DNA of 64,000 bases from Pipra filicauda. Taxonomy: Eukaryota; Chordata; Aves; Passeriformes; Pipridae. Position numbers and translations under genes: made by a program. The notes beneath the pieces were generated by a model. The model was not told the DNA's origin. It did no database searches and saw only the letters and a list, made by a program, of their open reading frames with translations. Within the stretch, counting starts at the first letter, position 1; each line of letters starts with the position of its first letter. Shown piece after piece: positions 1 through 12,587 of this stretch. The stretch spans positions 2,191,514-2,255,513 of the forward strand of contig NW_024104367.1 in NCBI RefSeq assembly GCF_003945595.2, written 5' to 3'.

Positions 1-3000
1 CTAATTCCTTACTGCGGTCATTAAGGGTTAGAGAATGACAAGCAAAAGAGAAGGAAGAAGAATTCTTAGCTCTTCCACACTTGACTGTTGACCTGCCAAG
101 ACAGACACTACCCTGGAAGTAGTTTTATATCTGTGTAACTTTGTCTAGATCACAGCTTTATCTGTTTTAGTAAAGTAGAGTCTCATAATTGATTTGCTGG
201 CAAGTTTTTCTAGCAGGCACAGTGGGAATAACCAACCCTTCCTTTAGCTGCCCTTTTGGATAAGGAAAGTCCTGGTTTCTCAATAGCAGAAAGGAGAATC
301 TGCTGAAAATACCATGAACCTGTTAGTATTTTCTAAAAGTTTGAAAAATATCCTTGGTTTTTAGTTCTGCATAGGAAAAATCTGCAGTAGATACAGCACA
401 AAATTGAAACAGATATGTGAGCAAGCTCATGGCAAGGTGTCTGTGCTCTTCTGTCTCTTAGTTGCGTAGAGGGGAGAGTTGTAGAAGGCAAAACGCAATT
501 GCTTCAGCGAAAACACATCTGAACCACTTCTCTAAGTGTCACCCTGTGTCTCTTGCTGGATGTGCTGTGTTTTACCAGACCAGCTCTGACAGCATTTGAT
601 GTTACGCAGATTTATGACCATTTCTCTGTGAAGTGCACTGGATGGTGACATCACAGGTTCAGAGGACATTGTTACTACGTCATTAGTGATTTCAGTCGCT
701 CTGCTCTGTGCTGGCCTTTGGTAACATTTGTTTAACAGAGTTTTTGTTGAGATCCAGCTTCTCAAGCCGTGGCAGTGTCAGACTGAGAGCTGAGAGCAGG
801 ATCCTCTTAACCCTGTGAAGACTCAGACCTGGTAGTTGGAAAAGAACTAGCCTTTTGAACAAAGCAAAATCACAAATTTCTCTTGCCCCTTTTCTGTCAT
901 CACAGCATAGAAGAAACCCTTTATTTTTCAGCCTTTTGTTAAGGTGTGAGCCCTTGCGCTTCTTCCTGATGTATTTTCCCCTGATCCCTCAATGGGCTGT
1001 TTGGATCATCCTGACAACTCTGCAGGTGGTGAGTCCTTCATCTTCCCCCCTTATGTAGAGGTCTCAGATCATTGCCAATAGACTGTGAGCAATAAAAATC
1101 AGTTACAGAAAACTATTAAAACTGCCTGAGAAGGCCATTTATAGAGGGGATTAAGGAAAAACTATGCTTAATGCAATTATGTCCATGGAGTAGAAAGAAC
1201 CTTTGTGATGTAAAGAAATGGCAACATCAGGAAAGGTTTGCCATACAGTGAGGACATAATGTTATAGTGATGACTGGTCGCACCTACAAATGCAAAAAGG
1301 ATAATATTTTGCAGTCCAGGGAATTGATAACCCTACTACCATAGTCAAGGATAGACAAGGATAAGGTCTAGCAAATATCCTGAAAGTTTCTGAGGAGCAA
1401 GAGTGATCTCAGACAAGCACAATAAAAGTGATCACATAAGGAGCTGTTTCTGCAGAGACAAAATCTGAATCTAGGTATATGTTGTAAAACAACTATTGTT
1501 ACTTCCTGGCTGCAGGACTCTGCCCCCAAAAGAGTTCTGTTTACAGCTAATGTTGACTAAGGGATGAAGATGTGACTACCTCCAAGAAGTGTAAAGGAGT
1601 GAGTAATGATGGAGGAAAATGGGGTGTGTTGTATTGAGGGCTATAAAAGAACACTGTGATAAAAGGCAGCACAGAAAAATACAGGCTGTGTATCAAAAAA
1701 GAACTTCCTAATAGCTGGATCTGCTAGACAGGGGAATAATTTCCTAAGGGAGAGAGCAAAAACCCTGTTATTTCAATCATTTAAACAAAACTGGACAAAG
1801 CCCTGGAGAATATATAGTAAGGAACAATCATATGCCATCCCCTGGGAATGTATAACATGACCTGATAAAGTCTTTTCCTAGTGGTTGTTACAATTCTCTT
1901 CAGATTGAGAACTTGTTCTGGGCATGATTTGTTTTGGGACTAGATGTGATGTGAGCCTCAGGTCAGTCCTCTGATTGACTCAGAGAACCAAGCAGAGAGG
2001 AGGAAAGGGAGGGAAGGAGTGTAGGGCCAGTCAAAAATAGAGCACGTGGGAAAATATTGACTCAGAAGTCAACTGTCAATGGCTCCTCAACTGGAAATCC
2101 AGCACAGAGATACTGTTAATTTTGGGAGGAATCAGGAAATGGTACACTAGAAACACATCCCAAATCATTGCTGTTTTCAGTGCTTGTCTCCTTATAGAGT
2201 TGGAGAGGAACTTCTTCTCTCTTTCCAGCCTCTTTTCTGAAACAGAAGAAGTCACAGGGATGATCGGAGTTAACATTATATCTGGACAAAATGGACTGGC
2301 AAGTTTTGGCATCCTGGATTTCCTGGGAGGTGGTACACCAGGTGGAAATTACCTCACATGCTCTGTCATCTTATTCAAAAGAGTTGCCAGTGATTGCAGA
2401 CATCTCCTATCTAAGCAGTTAAAGTAGAGGCTAAGTTCAACAAGAGGAGGTTTGAGACAATCAGGTCTTCTGTGTCATATAGATGAGCAGAAAGATTGTG
2501 ATTTCATGTGACCATTTGAAGATTTCCACTTTCCCTCATTTACCTTTTTGGTAAAACTCTTTATAGTGTAAATTTTACACAGGAAAAAAAAAGGCGGGAA
2601 TGTTCACATGCAAAAGAAAGAAGATAACCAACACAGGCAAACACAGAAGTCTCCAATTTTTTTTTTTTTTTTTAAGCAAGGATTTTCAAATTCTGTCTTT
2701 TGCTAGAAACACGTCATTCCTTGAGCAACAGCAATAGTCAAGCCTGGTTTCCTGTGAACTCCAAGCCATCCTGCAGTTCTATTTACCCTGATTTTCATCT
2801 TCATCCTTGCAGGCAGATAGGTATTCCAGCACATGCTGTTTTACAAGGAGATGGAGACGTCTTATTCCTGCAGTTCTCTCCCATTCCTCTACATCCCACC
2901 CTGCCTTGCAGGACTTCCAGCCCCTGTTTCTTTCCTATAACTGTCCAGAGAAAGAGCTGATCATATTGCAGCTGAGTCTGCACTATATGTGTGTGGATTT

Positions 3001-5779
3001 TTAGGCCATTTTATATGTATTCACAGACCGGCCAGATGGCAGGCCCAGCAGAACAGATCACTATCAAGTTCACATTACAGCTTCTTCTAAGTGGTGGAAA
3101 TTGGTGAGCAGCTTCACAGCTATTGTGGAGGAAAGACAGATGGACAGAGATATAAACATAGATGGCTTATCCTTATTGAGAAATGAGAAAACCCCCAGAA
3201 CTAATTAAAAAAATAAAAGTTTTTTATGTCTTCGTTTAAACTTGTAAACCTATTCCTTAATGCCATAACCCAGTGGGTATCTGAAAGGGCCAAATGTTGT
3301 GACCAAATCTATGTTTTTGCATTAGGCAGAAGCAATAGGTCTCAAAATGGAGGAACTGTGTCCTGTTGAGGTCTAAGTTCAGGAGGACTACAAGATATTT
3401 TCCAGGGGAAACAAGGAAGCCCCCAGGTTTCTTCACCTGGGAGAGTGTGGAACTGCCTGGGCACAAGCCTCTGACAGCTGTGTGACTGAATAAGCAGCAC
3501 TTCCAACTACTCTGCCTCAATGAACTGATTAGATTTGTGTCCTCAACTCCCCATGTAGGCATCCAAGAGGGAAGAGGAGAGGCCATCCCCTGTACATGTT
3601 AGCAGTGAAGTCCAGGCAGGGAAAGAGGAGGAAAGCTCAGTCTAAGCAGCCTGATAACTTCTGAAACACAGCTCTACAACTTGTCCCACGAATGTGACCT
3701 TGCTGAGAGCCTCACTGGGCCTGGGACACATTATTTGCCTGTGAGAATCCAAAGGAAATCTCCTCAAGGAGGTCGACTCCTTGAAGGGAATGCCTGACTG
3801 TATTGTATGTGATCCCCAGCTGAAACCAGCCAAACCTGAAGTCCCAGCTTATACCCTGAATCAGAAGTGAACATGGCCATGTTTCACTAAATTGCTGCCT
3901 TTGGATCTCTATAATTTAGATGTGTGGGAAACATACTGTCTTCCCAAGCTACACCCCCAAGATGACTACACAAATAGCTGACACACCAGGCAGCCTCAGT
4001 TCTTGCTCCATCAAGGCTGTAAGAATTCAGGACTGTGTTCTTAAGCAGTTGTCCAAGCACTCCTGGTACTTTTCTTACGAATCTTTCAATGGAACATGGT
4101 TTTGCCACATCTGATAATGGTCGGGGTGGGAATTTATGCCAACAGGCAGTTTGGGTGATGCACAGCATTCATCATGTTGGTGTTTACTGCAACTTGGTGT
4201 GTCTGGAAGAGAAGCTACAGGAAAAAAATTGCCATGAGTAATGCTCTAGAAAGGGAGGTTCAGGTTCCATAACGAAGGAGATAATGCGTGGTGGCTGCAG
4301 ATGAAGCAGGATGAGAGGCTGTGCTGATCTTGTTGAGGGATTTAGGATTTGAGGTTGCACCTGGGGCACATCATTTTTCCTCTCCCATGATGTCCCTGTC
4401 TCCACAACAAGGGATGATATTATCCTGTAGTGCTGTGTATTCCTGTAGGGAGCCACGTGCCATGCTTTTTCCTGACATTAGAGACTGTCTATTGAGCATG
4501 GAAGGGGAAGATGTTTTTGAGGATGGAAGGGGATGTGCAAAACTCAGAGAGATGGTTCAGCTGATGTGCTGCAGTGAAATCAACTGACAAGGGAATGAAA
4601 GAAAAAGGAGGTCCTGGAGATGTTTGAGGAAAAAGGCAGCAGGATCTGAGGAGAGACCAGACATACGGGAGAGAGAAGAGGGAGCCGTCAGCAGTGCTCA
4701 CGTGCCAGGAGACTGGTGTAGTTACACAGCAGCTTTTGCCCAGGTAACAGCAGCATCCATGATGCACTCTTGATTTCCTTACAGGAGAAAGCTGTTGTCC
4801 TGGTAAATGAGTTACTACCAGTTAGTTAGATGAAGTATTTCCCTCATCCCTACTGAAACCTCTTTCATCTGCACCACAAAGGCCATGTTGTTTCTTCTCC
4901 CTGAAAGCACAAGAAGCAAATCCAGCAGAGAGACAGCTCTGATCTTTGTGGCGGTTTCTCTGACGTAGATGAACCTCTGAAGTGAAGTGTGTGACATCAG
5001 GAAGATGTTTTAATCTGAATTATGCTTGCCCATCTAAATAACAGGTGCCATTATCCTCTCTTTATTATCTCCCAGCCAGGGCTGCTGCCAGCATGAGTAA
5101 GAAGGGTTTGAGTCACAGGGATCGAGAAGTTAATTTATTTCCGGAGACTGTTGTCAGGCCTAGATGTCCATCACGGGGATGAATGATGCGTAGATAAATG
5201 AGGGAAGAAACCTCCTCCTAAGAGAAATAAAGCATCCCTCGTGAATAACACAGAGCATTGCTCTGAGATTCAAGATATCTAAGACCTGTTGTACATTGAA
5301 TGAGAATGTGAATGAGGCTTGGCTGCTCTGCAGCTACACACTGGCCTGAGTGTGACCTATAACTAACTTACCACTGCCACTTTTAATTTTTATTTTTTAA
5401 CACTGACTATGTATTTGACCTGGTACCAATGCACATTTAGAAACAAACCTCTCTCAATCCCTGACAGAGCTCAATGTAGATAAACACTTAGAAAACCCAC
5501 TCAGGCTCCATCTATGCTGCTAAGCAGAGCAGGACCTGTGTTTTGTAAGACAGAGAGGCCAAGAGAGATGTCATGGAGAAGGCCAGTAACAGCTAAACAC
5601 ATGTACTTTCCAGCGTGGTGCTTAGTTGCAGTTGTCCCTGGCCAGTGTCAACCTCCATGGGTAGATCAGGCATGGGCTTTGTCTGGGACAGTACTGGTTA
5701 TTCCAGGGTGAAGCCATAATGGGAACTGTGCTGATGATTTAAGAGTGAGGCATCATGGGTTGGTAGTGGAATTCATCCT

Positions 5780-6012
5780 CAGAATCATAGAATTGTTAAG
5801 GCTGGGAAACACTTTTAAGATCATGAAGTCCAACTGTCAACCTAGCACCACTTGAAGACATTAAACCATGTCCTCAAGTTCCACATCCACATTTTTTTAA
5901 ACATTCTGCCACTTCCCTGGGCAATCTGTTCCAATGCTATACATCCCTTTCCATGAAGTAGTTTTCTCTAGTATCTAACCTAAACCTCCCCTGGCAGGAC
6001 TTCAGGCCAGTT
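5780..6012 (-). mobile_element. CR1 LINE 3' fragment
   Basis: Read on the minus strand this is the 3' end of an avian CR1 element. The plus strand opens with AGAATCATAGAATTG, the reverse of the CR1 tail, followed by the reverse of the 'AAGGTCCCTTCCAAC' block in degenerate form and then 'TGTTCCAATGC', 'CCATGAAGTAGTTTT' and 'CCTAAACCTCCCCTGGCA', which match the CR1 3' UTR. It is moderately diverged and 5'-truncated, as CR1 copies usually are. The 5' boundary is approximate. Confidence 0.85.
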
Positions 6013-6369
6013 TAGTTTTCTAGAGTAGATACTGCCTTGCAGTACTGTGTAGATGCAACACATTGAAATTATTCCAAATTTTTTTCCCATTATATTTTAT
6101 TTTTGTTATGGATTGACTTATTCTGGGCAGTCTACATCATTGCAGTAGCATGAAATTGTTTATCAAGACCCTTTTTGCCCCAGAAGCAGAGTGTTATTCC
6201 AGAGAATCTATGTTGGAGGACAAGGCAGATGTTGCAGACCTGTCTGTACCCTGCATCTGAGTGTGGTGCAAAGATCACTGATGTAGATCTAAGCAAGCTG
6301 GTCTGTCCACATGAGGCTACAGAGTGCCAGGGATACTTGCTTAGGGCCTGAATACAACACAGCATATTT

Positions 6370-6840
6370 GTTGATAAAATGTCTATAAAATCATGAATGG
6401 CACAAAGAAGGGGAATAGGGAATGACTGTTCCTGGTCTCTTCCATAGAGGAGGAGATAACATTACCATCAGTTGATAGTAATGAAAGAGAAGTTAAGAAG
6501 CAATGGCAGGTGTTTCAAAGAACACATGGTCGATCTATGAACCTTCTTGCCACAGGATGTTGCAGGTGGAGGAGGTTCGTACACGTTGAAGGGACAATGC
6601 CCAAACTCATGGAAGAGAAATCCACTGTGTGTTGCTAAAATCAGCCAAACCTTGTCTGACTTAGGAAATCCCTGAGCACCAAATAATGAAGCTGGGTATA
6701 TGAATTCGTGGGGAAAAAGTCACGTGTATATATACTATTCTTATACTCTTCCTCAGCCATCTGCTTGTGATCACTGTTGGATTCAGGGTACCTGTGTGCT
6801 GTGTTCCTCTGCACGTTCTGGTAGTGGGCTGGTACACCAG
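6370..6840 (+). mobile_element. Ancient CR1-like LINE fragment
   Basis: This stretch matches in order the blocks of an old amniote CR1 lineage: 'TATAAAATCATGAATGG', 'GGGAATAGGGAATGACTGTTC', 'CTTGCCACAGGATGTTG', 'CATGGAAGAGAAATCCA', 'AGGAAATCCCTGAGC' and 'CCATCTGCTTGTGATCACTGTTGG'. The copy is heavily diverged, with gaps between blocks, and differs from the younger avian CR1 copies elsewhere in the window. It is probably a relic older than modern birds. Boundaries are approximate, and the subfamily cannot be assigned by eye. Confidence 0.7.
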
Positions 6841-9259
6841 CACAATGTCCCTTTACAAGAAAGAGAAAGCTGTTGGGGTTGTCCCTCCAAATGGACCTCA
6901 CGGAGATTGTAATGAGGAGTTTCACTCTGAGTCTTGTCTAAAAGGCACCATGGAAAAATAAGCTTTGAAGAAGGTTGAGTGGGTCAGAATCTTTGAGAGT
7001 TTTCCATCAGAGAACGGACAAGGCCTGGAAAAATCAAAGGCAGGGAAGACCTCAACAGAGTACCCGTTTGGTGTCAGCCCTTACAGTCTGATTCTTTTTC
7101 TCCCTTACCTATACCTTCCTGCAGTTCTGCTTGATTTCTGTATCCCAGCCATTCCATGGCTTGGGAGAGATGGCTTTTGTGGTGTATTGGTGCTCCACAG
7201 TCCAGAACTGGAGCAACACTCTAAGACATGACATTTCTTCTTGCCAAGCTGTTCTTCTTGATGCCAACCCAGATAAGCTCTGTCATGAAGGCCTAAGGAG
7301 CTGGGAGGCGTTATAAAAGACAGAGAGAGAACTAATGACATTGCCTCCAATCTAGGTGAGAGTAATTTAGTCTGTCCTTGATCATTCAAATTACATCTAA
7401 TTAAATATCAGACAAACCTACTGGCTGTGGTCACACTGCTGTACTGTGGGAACCTTGGCAAACTCCTACTAGAGTAGTACAGACAGTATTTACCTAGGTG
7501 TGGTCCAATGAAAAACTCCATCTATACCTTTCTCATTATCTCAGTTTGTCAGGGGATGCATTTCCTATACTCAATTCTAAGGTCTTCTATTCAATCTTCT
7601 TCACCACAGAAGAGAAAGAAAACCTGATGTCACACTTAACCTTTCCATTTCTCTTTAAACCTTGTGTTTCTTATGGATGACACAGAGTCATCTCTTTATA
7701 CTCTGCTAAAGGGCAGGGGCATTCATGCAGAGGAAATTAGGATGAATTCAGGTAGCTGGAATCTGCTTCCAAGGCAGTTGCTTCTGCCTTTACTTGACGC
7801 AAGTAAAACCCAGCTGCTTGGAGACTGACCCCATGAACTGTGTCCTTTCCTAGTGTTAATGATCCCTTGTGCCCCTCTTCCTCTGGCGGTTACCAGCCTT
7901 CCCATTTTTTCCAGAGGCAGTTTCTGATGTTAAGAAAACAGTGATTTGTTCTAGATTTGAAATTTACTGAATTTCAGAGAGCATTCACTGCCGCAGTTTG
8001 CTTTCCATGAGTTACTCTGTATATTGTTGGATAGAGAGTTGAGTCTTTCTTTGATGTATTTTCTCTTGTATTCCCTTATTTCAGAGAGTTGAAGGCAATG
8101 ACTAAGGTGCCTATTCCTTAAAACTGTGCTGTATAGGAGAAAGATGTGACTCTGATCCTCTTACATGAATCTATTTGTAAAGTCTTATTCCAGCTTCATG
8201 AATAAAGTCCTTTCTTCACCCCAGATTCATGGTGAGAAAACAGTAAAAAAGACATTCATCTGATATTAGGGAAAGTGAGAATGACTTGGGGTAGAATAGA
8301 AATCAAAATTTCTGGATATTCTGTCTACCTATGTGAATTGGAGGGAAATTAAAGCCTGCTGGTGTCTGTGCTTCCCTATCTGTAACACAGGGATATGGAT
8401 ATATTCCTATCTTATCGGATATATAATTACGAAGTCTGTGACAAATCTTAGAAATTCAATTGTGAGATAGTGTATAAGCATATAATATTAATGTTTTATA
8501 ATCTCCCTAAAGTGTCTCTGGGGATATCTTTAGTGAGAAGGATATAGTGATATCAAAAGAAATCTTTTTTCACTCCAATAATTTTTTTAGAACCCAAAGT
8601 GAAACTTGTTTCCGCCAACTGCTATCTCTGCAACCATCTGGAAAATCACATTTTCTGAAGCTTTCCTTCTCTTTATCATCTGTAACTAAAGCAATAAAAT
8701 GGGAAGATGTTCCTGGTTTAATTAACACCCCTGTAGTTCAAAAGCTGGTCTTAGTAATGAGAGGCAATTATAGGCTTTATTGAGGGACAGTCAGGTAGAA
8801 CTAACCCATCATCAATCTATTGAAGACACTTCCCTTTCCAGGTAATTTGGAAACTGCTTTTCATGATGAACAGGCTACCTGGCTCAATACAACAGGTGAA
8901 TCTCTTTCTTTTGTAACCTGAAAAAAGAACCTCCTATTTTGAGTTCTGTGCTTCTTTTATAAATTCATTTTTACATCCCAGCCTTCTGTCAACAACTAGC
9001 AACTGAGCTATGGAAATACCTGTTGCTTTTTGGAGGGAATTCTTGTCTGACTTTCTTGTTTTATTTTCCTTGTCCCCTGTTGCTTTACATTTTGAAGGTT
9101 AAATCCTTGTGTTCATGTTTTAGTTCTAGTTAAAACTGCAGACTCTGTGGTGCATCCACATCGTGAGGGGTATGCGGGGTTCTGGTTCCTGGACTCAAAA
9201 ATGATGTGGTAGAGCTACGGAAGATCCAGACAAGGACATTGAAATGTTCCAGGGAATGT

Positions 9260-9485
9260 GACTTCTGCTATATGAGTTGAAATGGCTGTGGTAGATAAGG
9301 TAGATGTAGAACTTCAGTACTGGAACTAAGGGGCACTAGCTGAAACAAGGAGATCTGCTTGAAATTATAAAATACCTTTTTTACATTGCAGATAGTGAAC
9401 TTCTGGAATTTGTTGCCACAGGAGATTGAGGAAGTATGCAGTGTCAACCGTTTCAAAAAAGGATTAGACAAATTCAGAGCAGCAA
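9260..9485 (+). mobile_element. Ancient CR1-like LINE fragment
   Basis: The best preserved part is 'TGAACTTCTGGAATTTGTTGCCACAGGAGATTGAGGAAG' (9390-9430), followed by 'TTTCAAAAAAGGATTAGACAAATTCA'. These match the coding tail and 3' UTR of the same old CR1 lineage as the copy at 6370. The upstream part (from about 9260, including 'GGAACTAAGGGGCACTAGCTGAAAC') is weaker. No tail repeat is preserved. Boundaries are approximate. Confidence 0.65.
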
Positions 9486-10493
9486 ATATATTATTTTAGA
9501 TATATTAATCTTGAATTGAGTTCTGTCCCAAGATTTCTATTATAATGATTGTAGAGAAATAGTTGTCTACTGAGAATAACTTATTGACTGTTTTAGACAC
9601 TTCTGTGTACACAAGAGGAGCTGCCTTTTTGAAGTACATTATTTCTACTCACAGACTTTAAAGGGACTCTAGATAGTGGTACCCATATGGTCAACACATA
9701 CCATGGCCAGGTGGGTCCCAGCCATCCCATTTTGGAGACTTGGTACCATGCCTCAGAACCTCAGCTATAAGGAATGTAGATTTTTAAAGCAGTGTGATAT
9801 GAAAAAGTGAAATTATGATTTCAAAACAGCCCCCCATTTATGGTTTGTTTTAGAATAAAGACTTAGCTATGATTTTGTCATCAGTAAACTATGCTGTAAA
9901 ATGTGGTACATCCTCTTTCCTGGATTAGTTTAACATCCTGGTGAAATTGACTTTGCAATTCTGTCAAAGCTGCAAAACTATGGAACAAGCTGATAAGTTG
10001 TTTATTCTTCAGTAATGAAAGACAGAAAAAACATTAAATCCCTAAACTCCTATGGTGTTCCAGCAATGACTTTCATAAGATGTCAAGGAGAAAGGCTTAT
10101 TCAGTATGGAAGAGTTTGAAAAGGAATTTATTTGGTTCGTGCATCTGTGGATGTTGTAACTCCACACTATCAGCAGACACAGAACTTGAATGCCATGAGT
10201 GTACTCTGGTTTTGGGACAGGGCAACTACTCTCAAAAACACAACAGGAAAGTCCATCTATTTCCAAAGTTTCCACTATTGCATGTGATACAGGATGGACA
10301 TGAAACTTCTTCAGTGAATTAATGTGATATAATCTTGTTTAGGAGATTGAACATTGTTTGAGGTAGGAGAGATTGCCCACTCTTTCCTCTTTCCCATTTC
10401 TGTGTGAACAACTTTGTTGTGTCTTATTTACTTCAGACACAGGATGTGGGGGAGGAGGTATCAGAAGATCGTGTGACTGCAGTGTTCCTGTAG

Positions 10494-11450
<957 letters not shown>

Positions 11451-12121
11451 AGGGATTTGTCTTTTGCTTTCCTTGTTTTCCCCAGTTCTTCTCTGTTGTT
11501 TTGGGTTCTTTTGTTCCTTGAGTGAGACAGAGTGAGGCCAAAGGGAGTAGAGCAAGCCAATCCTCCTCTGAGACTCAGCTCTTGAGCATGAAGCATGGAT
11601 TATTACTGTTCCAGCAAAGTATGCCTTACATTACCCCCTCGGTGGATGTCAGAGGATTCAAGGTGACGTGAAGTGGGTACCAAATCCAAAGTTGCACACA
11701 CAGCTGGGAGCCTTCATGTGCCACTGGCACTCCTGACCTAACAAACTTTTTTTCCTCACGAGCAGGTTGCAGCGTGGGTGTGTGCTTTGCGTGTGTGTCG
11801 GGTGTGTGCGTGTGTGTGTGCAATTCCACAACTAGTGCCATGTGACAAAAATTAAAGCATCAGGTATTATTTTTTTTTTTTTTGCCCTTGAAGCAATTGT
11901 GTTCCAGCCTGCTTTTTAGATTGCTTCCAAAAAGGGAGGGTGGGAGGGGAGCCAATTTATTTTGGGGTTTTTTTGCCAAGACGAGCATGCGCCATAAGCA
12001 GTCAATATACCAGATGTATCATGATAAATTTTTTAATGCTAGATTTTAGATTGTATTAACATTTAAAAAAGGCAGGAAAAGATGGATCATTTTAGCTTGC
12101 CAGTTCAAAATTAAAAAAAAA

Positions 12122-12161
12122 AATAAAGCATGCACTTTGTAAAACTGGTATGCATAATAAA
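12122..12161 (+). terminator. KCNK9: Paired AATAAA poly(A) signals, proximal
   Basis: Two canonical AATAAA hexamers lie 34 bases apart (12122-12127 and 12156-12161), about 0.7 kb after the stop codon, in A-rich sequence. They are plausible proximal cleavage signals for the KCNK9 transcript. A third hexamer at 12540-12545 lies past an ATT microsatellite. Which of them is used cannot be told from the sequence. Confidence 0.45.
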
Positions 12162-12339
12162 ACACAAGAAAAACTAGCAATGGAATTAATAATCAAAAGC
12201 AAATAATCCTATTGATTTAACTATATTTAATTTTAAAATTTTCAACTGTTCCAACAATTTGAAAGTGGAATTTTTAAGATAAATTGGGAGAATTGTTGGA
12301 ACAAAAGAGTGTATTTTGTTATTTTAATTTTATTTATAA

Positions 12340-12417
<78 letters not shown>

Positions 12418-12418
12418 T
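12340..12418 (+). repeat. (ATT)n microsatellite
   Basis: An almost perfect run of about 26 ATT triplets. It sits about 0.9 kb after the KCNK9 stop codon, inside the likely 3' UTR if the AATAAA at 12540 is used. The long leucine run that appears in one reading frame here is an artefact of the repeat. Confidence 0.97.
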
Positions 12419-12579
12419 TATGCAGCAATTACCTGCATGAATAGGAATTATATTTTTTGGAATGCTTGGTTAAGATGGGTATAAATAGGAGGATGTATAT
12501 TTTTTCTTATATAACAGTGACAGGGCATTCCTTGTTTTAAATAAAAACTGAAGATGATTGTCTCTAAATGCTTTTGATT

Positions 12580-12587
12580 TGTAAATA
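12580..12587 (+). promoter_or_regulatory. Pumilio-type UGUAAAUA motif
   Basis: The octamer TGTAAATA matches the Pumilio-family RNA-binding consensus UGUANAUA. It would act only if transcription extends past the AATAAA at 12540. A single octamer is expected by chance in AT-rich DNA, so this is weak. Confidence 0.2.

Noticed and set aside
12284..12484. Leucine-run open frame
   Set aside because: Translation of the ATT microsatellite, with no other support.
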